NCBI GenBank assembly: GCA_016195295.1
Contig: JACPZV010000333.1
Coordinates: 1-15,955 of the forward strand
DNA: 15,955 nt
DNA from: Acidobacteriota bacterium
Lineage (GTDB): Bacteria; Acidobacteriota; Vicinamibacteria; Vicinamibacterales; CAVVIG01
Direction of reading: 5' to 3'
Shown here: positions 14,279-15,955 of the stretch, one piece after another
Layout: the number at the start of each line of letters is the position of its first letter
Numbering within the stretch: the first letter of the stretch is position 1
Translations under genes and position numbers: made by a program
Notes under the pieces: model-generated
What the model saw: the letters and a program-made list of their open reading frames with translations, nothing else
The model's database searches: none
Told to the model about the DNA's origin: nothing

Positions 14279-14754
14279 CTCCGTCTCGTCCGCGATCCGT
14301 TCTTCCCGCCCGTCGTCTTCTTGTGCGACACCTTCGCGCGGTGACCTGCGCGGAGCCGGAACTCCTCGCCCGCGCCGTTGCCCGAGAGCAGATCGAGAAT
14401 GGACCGCAATCCTCTCTTCACCGCCGTGAGGCGCTCGCGCGCGTTCTGTCCGATCAGCTCGTCGATCACCGGCTCGTCTGGCGCGACCGGCGCCGCTTCC
14501 TCCTCGAGCCGCCGCCGCGCGCCGGCCAGCGTCAGGCCTTCGACGAGCAGGAGATGCTTGATCCGCAGCACCTGCTCGACGTCCACGCGCCGGTACACGC
14601 GCGGCGCGCCGGCGCTCTTGCTCACGCCCAGCTCGGGAAACTCCGACTCCCACGATCGCAGCACGTACGGCTGAACCTTGACGATGTCGCAGACCTCAGC
14701 CGCTTTGAAGAGTGCCCGCTTCGGGATCTCGATGGACGCGGAAGTGTCCGGCAT
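14275..14754 (-). CDS. MerR-family transcriptional regulator
   Basis: The 159-residue protein has an N-terminal winged helix-turn-helix of the MerR type at about residues 12-80: LFKAAEVCDIVKVQPYVLRS, WESEFPEL, RVYRRVDVEQVLRIKHLLLV and EGLTLAGARRRL. The C-terminus is a helical stretch with a basic tail (HRAKVSHKKTTGGKNGSRTR) and carries no ligand-binding cysteines or effector domain, so the signal cannot be predicted. The ATG at 14754 is chosen by the start of the domain. dUTPase lies upstream and tRNA-Pro downstream on the same strand, so read-through into the tRNA is possible. Confidence 0.85.
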   Translation of the reverse strand: MPDTSASIEIPKRALFKAAEVCDIVKVQPYVLRSWESEFPELGVSKSAGAPRVYRRVDVEQVLRIKHLLLVEGLTLAGARRRLEEEAAPVAPDEPVIDELIGQNARERLTAVKRGLRSILDLLSGNGAGEEFRLRAGHRAKVSHKKTTGGKNGSRTRRR

Positions 14755-14777
14755 GTGGAGGTCAGCCCGGCGTCAAA

Positions 14778-14783
14778 AGTATA
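14778..14783 (-). promoter_or_regulatory. candidate -10 box for merR
   Basis: TATACT on the minus strand, 23 nt before the merR ATG. This spacing would leave a short leader, unlike the other genes here. The palindromic repeat at 14791-14815 occupies the -35 region. Confidence 0.4.
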
Positions 14784-14790
14784 ACAGGTC

Positions 14791-14815
14791 GCTCGCCTCA
14801 AAGGCTCGCGCTACA
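14791..14815 (-). repeat. second-family palindromic repeat overlapping the dut stop
   Basis: On the minus strand GTAGC is followed by GCGAGCC, TTTG and AGGCGAGC. It has the same tandem G/A mismatch stem as the unit at 14203, with exchanged GCC/GGC pairs. The TAG in its GTAG start is the dut stop codon. Confidence 0.7.
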
Positions 14816-15263
14816 CCCCGGAATGCCCGAAGCCTTCTTTGCCCCGGTCCGTCGACGGCAGCTCGCCGACTTCGTCCCACGCCACGCGCACCACGGGCGC
14901 GACGACGAGCTGCGCGATGCGCATGCCGCGCGTCACGCGGAACGGTGCGTCGCCCAGATTGATGAGCGGCACGCGGATCTCGCCGCGATAGTCCGCGTCG
15001 ATCGTCGCGGGCGTGTTCGGCATGCTGATGCGATGCGTGACGGCGAGGCCGGATCGCGGCCGCACCTGCGCCTCGAATCCATCGGGAACAGCAATCTCGA
15101 GTCCAGTTGAAATCAGCCTCACCGTCCTCGGTTCGATGACCACGTCATCGTCGATTGCGGCGTGGAGATCCATGCCGGCCGCGCCGGCGGTCATGTACGC
15201 GGGAAGCGGCAATCCTTCAGACGAAGGCAGCCGGCGGATCTGAACCGTGAGTCGAGTCGTCAC
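14811..15263 (-). CDS. dut: dUTP diphosphatase (dUTPase)
   Basis: The 150-residue enzyme hydrolyses dUTP to dUMP and pyrophosphate, keeping uracil out of DNA and feeding dTMP synthesis; it normally works as a trimer. The five dUTPase motifs are in order: AGAAGMDLHA, RPRSGLA, NTPATIDADYRGEIRV (catalytic Asp in IDADYRG), RGMRIAQLVV and the C-terminal RGKEGFGHSG. The start is a GTG (VTTRLTVQIRRL); GGAGG lies 12 nt before it, rather far for a ribosome site, with a TAAGAT box in between. The TAG stop is part of a palindromic repeat. Motif 5 carries Glu in place of the usual first Gly of GGFG, probably tolerated. Confidence 0.95.
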   Translation of the reverse strand: MTTRLTVQIRRLPSSEGLPLPAYMTAGAAGMDLHAAIDDDVVIEPRTVRLISTGLEIAVPDGFEAQVRPRSGLAVTHRISMPNTPATIDADYRGEIRVPLINLGDAPFRVTRGMRIAQLVVAPVVRVAWDEVGELPSTDRGKEGFGHSGV

Positions 15264-15269
15264 GCGCGA

Positions 15270-15275
15270 ATCTTA
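15270..15275 (-). promoter_or_regulatory. candidate -10 box for dut
   Basis: TAAGAT on the minus strand ends 6 nt before the GTG at 15263. A GGAGG just upstream of it may instead be a distant Shine-Dalgarno site, so the reading is ambiguous. Confidence 0.3.
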
Positions 15276-15296
15276 CCTCCGGCGGCGCGACACCCA

Positions 15297-15470
15297 TCAC
15301 AGCTTGACCAGCAGCGCCACCGTCACGCGGTTCTCGGACTTGCGCAAATCCGGCGCCCACCCAGGTAGTCGAAATCACCGCCGATGCCAAGTGGCATGAC
15401 CGGTACTTCGCCCGAACGGAAGACTTCGCTCGATCTTCCAACCGCGTCGTCATGACCGGTCACTCGACGC
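15297..15470 (-). pseudogene. frameshifted C-terminal remnant, probably an outer-membrane barrel protein
   Basis: The minus strand encodes SSEVFRSGEVPVMPLGIGGD, then FDYLG. After a shift of frame near 15353-15366 it continues WAPDLRKSENRVTVALLVKL with a TGA at 15297-15299. The second segment, ending in alternating hydrophobic residues, is typical of the last strand of a beta-barrel. Only about 55 residues remain. The gene is both truncated and frameshifted, between dut and the APC permease gene. Family assignment is tentative. Confidence 0.45.
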
Positions 15471-15476
15471 GCGCGC

Positions 15477-15955
15477 CTAACGCTTCAGACGATCGAGCGC
15501 CCGCGCTCGCCGTGTGCCGCTCAGTTCTTCCTCCAGCGCGCCGAGCGCGGCGGTCACGACATCGCGGTGATGAATGTCGGGGCCGACGATCTTCACCACC
15601 TCCACCCACAACCGATGAATGCGCTCGATGTCCTCTGGCATCAGCGTCGGCGCGTGCGCGCCGAGCGCAAAGCGCTGCACGCGGCCGTCGGCGGAGTGAA
15701 TGACGAATTGCGTGGCGAGCGCCTGGTCGCGCGGCGTGCGCTCCCAGGCCGATCCCATCTGGTGCGCTTGATCGACCGGCGAGATCTTCGCGGACTCGCC
15801 GACAACGATTTCGCTGACGGCCAGACGCACCGCGGTCTGCGCCACGGCGTCGAAAATGTTCGTGGCCGGCAGGACGAGCAGCTTCACGCCGCGGCCGTGA
15901 CGCTCGGCGATCGCGACCACACGCGTGAACAGAATCTGCTCGTAGTCGGTGAACA
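15477..15955 (-). CDS. APC-family permease, C-terminal part (partial, runs off the window)
   Basis: The frame is open to the window end and reads FTDYEQILFTRVVAIAERHG, then GVKLLVLPATNIFDAVAQTA, ESAKISPVDQAHQMGSAWER and a C-terminal helix ending ALDRLKR. This is the soluble, universal-stress-protein-like tail found after the membrane domain of certain large amino-acid permeases of Acidobacteriota (recognition from memory). No membrane segment lies within the window, so the assignment to APC transporters rests on this tail alone. The tail may sense nucleotides or stress; this is not shown. The start lies beyond 15955. Confidence 0.6.
   Translation of the reverse strand, partial: FTDYEQILFTRVVAIAERHGRGVKLLVLPATNIFDAVAQTAVRLAVSEIVVGESAKISPVDQAHQMGSAWERTPRDQALATQFVIHSADGRVQRFALGAHAPTLMPEDIERIHRLWVEVVKIVGPDIHHRDVVTAALGALEEELSGTRRARALDRLKR

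Overview
The window is high-GC bacterial chromosome, most likely an Acidobacteriota genome of the Vicinamibacteria (subdivision 6) type. I infer this from the gene repertoire: a large TonB-dependent receptor with an N-terminal carboxypeptidase-regulatory domain, a secreted M14 peptidase with a C-terminal amidotransferase-like region, a remnant of a MacB-type 'ADOP' permease, a remnant of a PQQ-dependent dehydrogenase, and an APC permease with a stress-protein-like tail. No rRNA or ribosomal protein is present to confirm this, and no phage or transposase gene was seen.

Layout, left to right. (1) 1-348: the 3' end of an unidentified gene and a small hypothetical gene. (2) 373-4628: a secreted M14 peptidase (+) running tail-to-tail, with interlocked stop codons, into a metzincin protease (-) that has lost its signal peptide. 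(3) 4700-5470: a gene graveyard with a 5'-truncated CPXCG protein, an internally deleted PQQ dehydrogenase and the last ~55 codons of an ABC permease, mixed with palindromic repeats. (4) 5477-9349: intact + strand genes for a DUF423 membrane protein, ArfB, a Tat-exported transglutaminase-like protein, a four-helix membrane protein and ArgG. (5) 9466-12848: a headless outer-membrane barrel remnant (-) and a TonB-dependent receptor (+). (6) 12893-14180: a DUF1800-like C-terminal scrap, a tRNA-like relic, a UPF0175/DUF3368 toxin-antitoxin pair and a real tRNA-Pro(GGG) gene. (7) 14275-15955, all minus strand: a MerR regulator, dUTPase, a frameshifted barrel remnant and the C-terminus of an APC permease.

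The genes do not form one pathway. They are housekeeping genes (argG, dut, arfB, tRNA-Pro), envelope proteins and secreted peptidases. The intergenic DNA is the unusual part. It carries a family of ~26 bp palindromes arranged as ~58-60 bp inverted pairs that each combine two stem types, a second palindrome family with conserved tandem G/A mismatches, and 7-bp-period tandem arrays that abut stop codons. In two cases (argG, dut) the conserved GTAG end of a palindrome supplies the stop codon. At least seven 3' gene remnants lie in 16 kb, four of them decapitated where a divergent + strand reading frame begins. Several intact genes have a -10-like hexamer 6-8 nt before the start codon, suggesting leaderless transcripts. 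I found no convincing undescribed defence or biosynthetic system.
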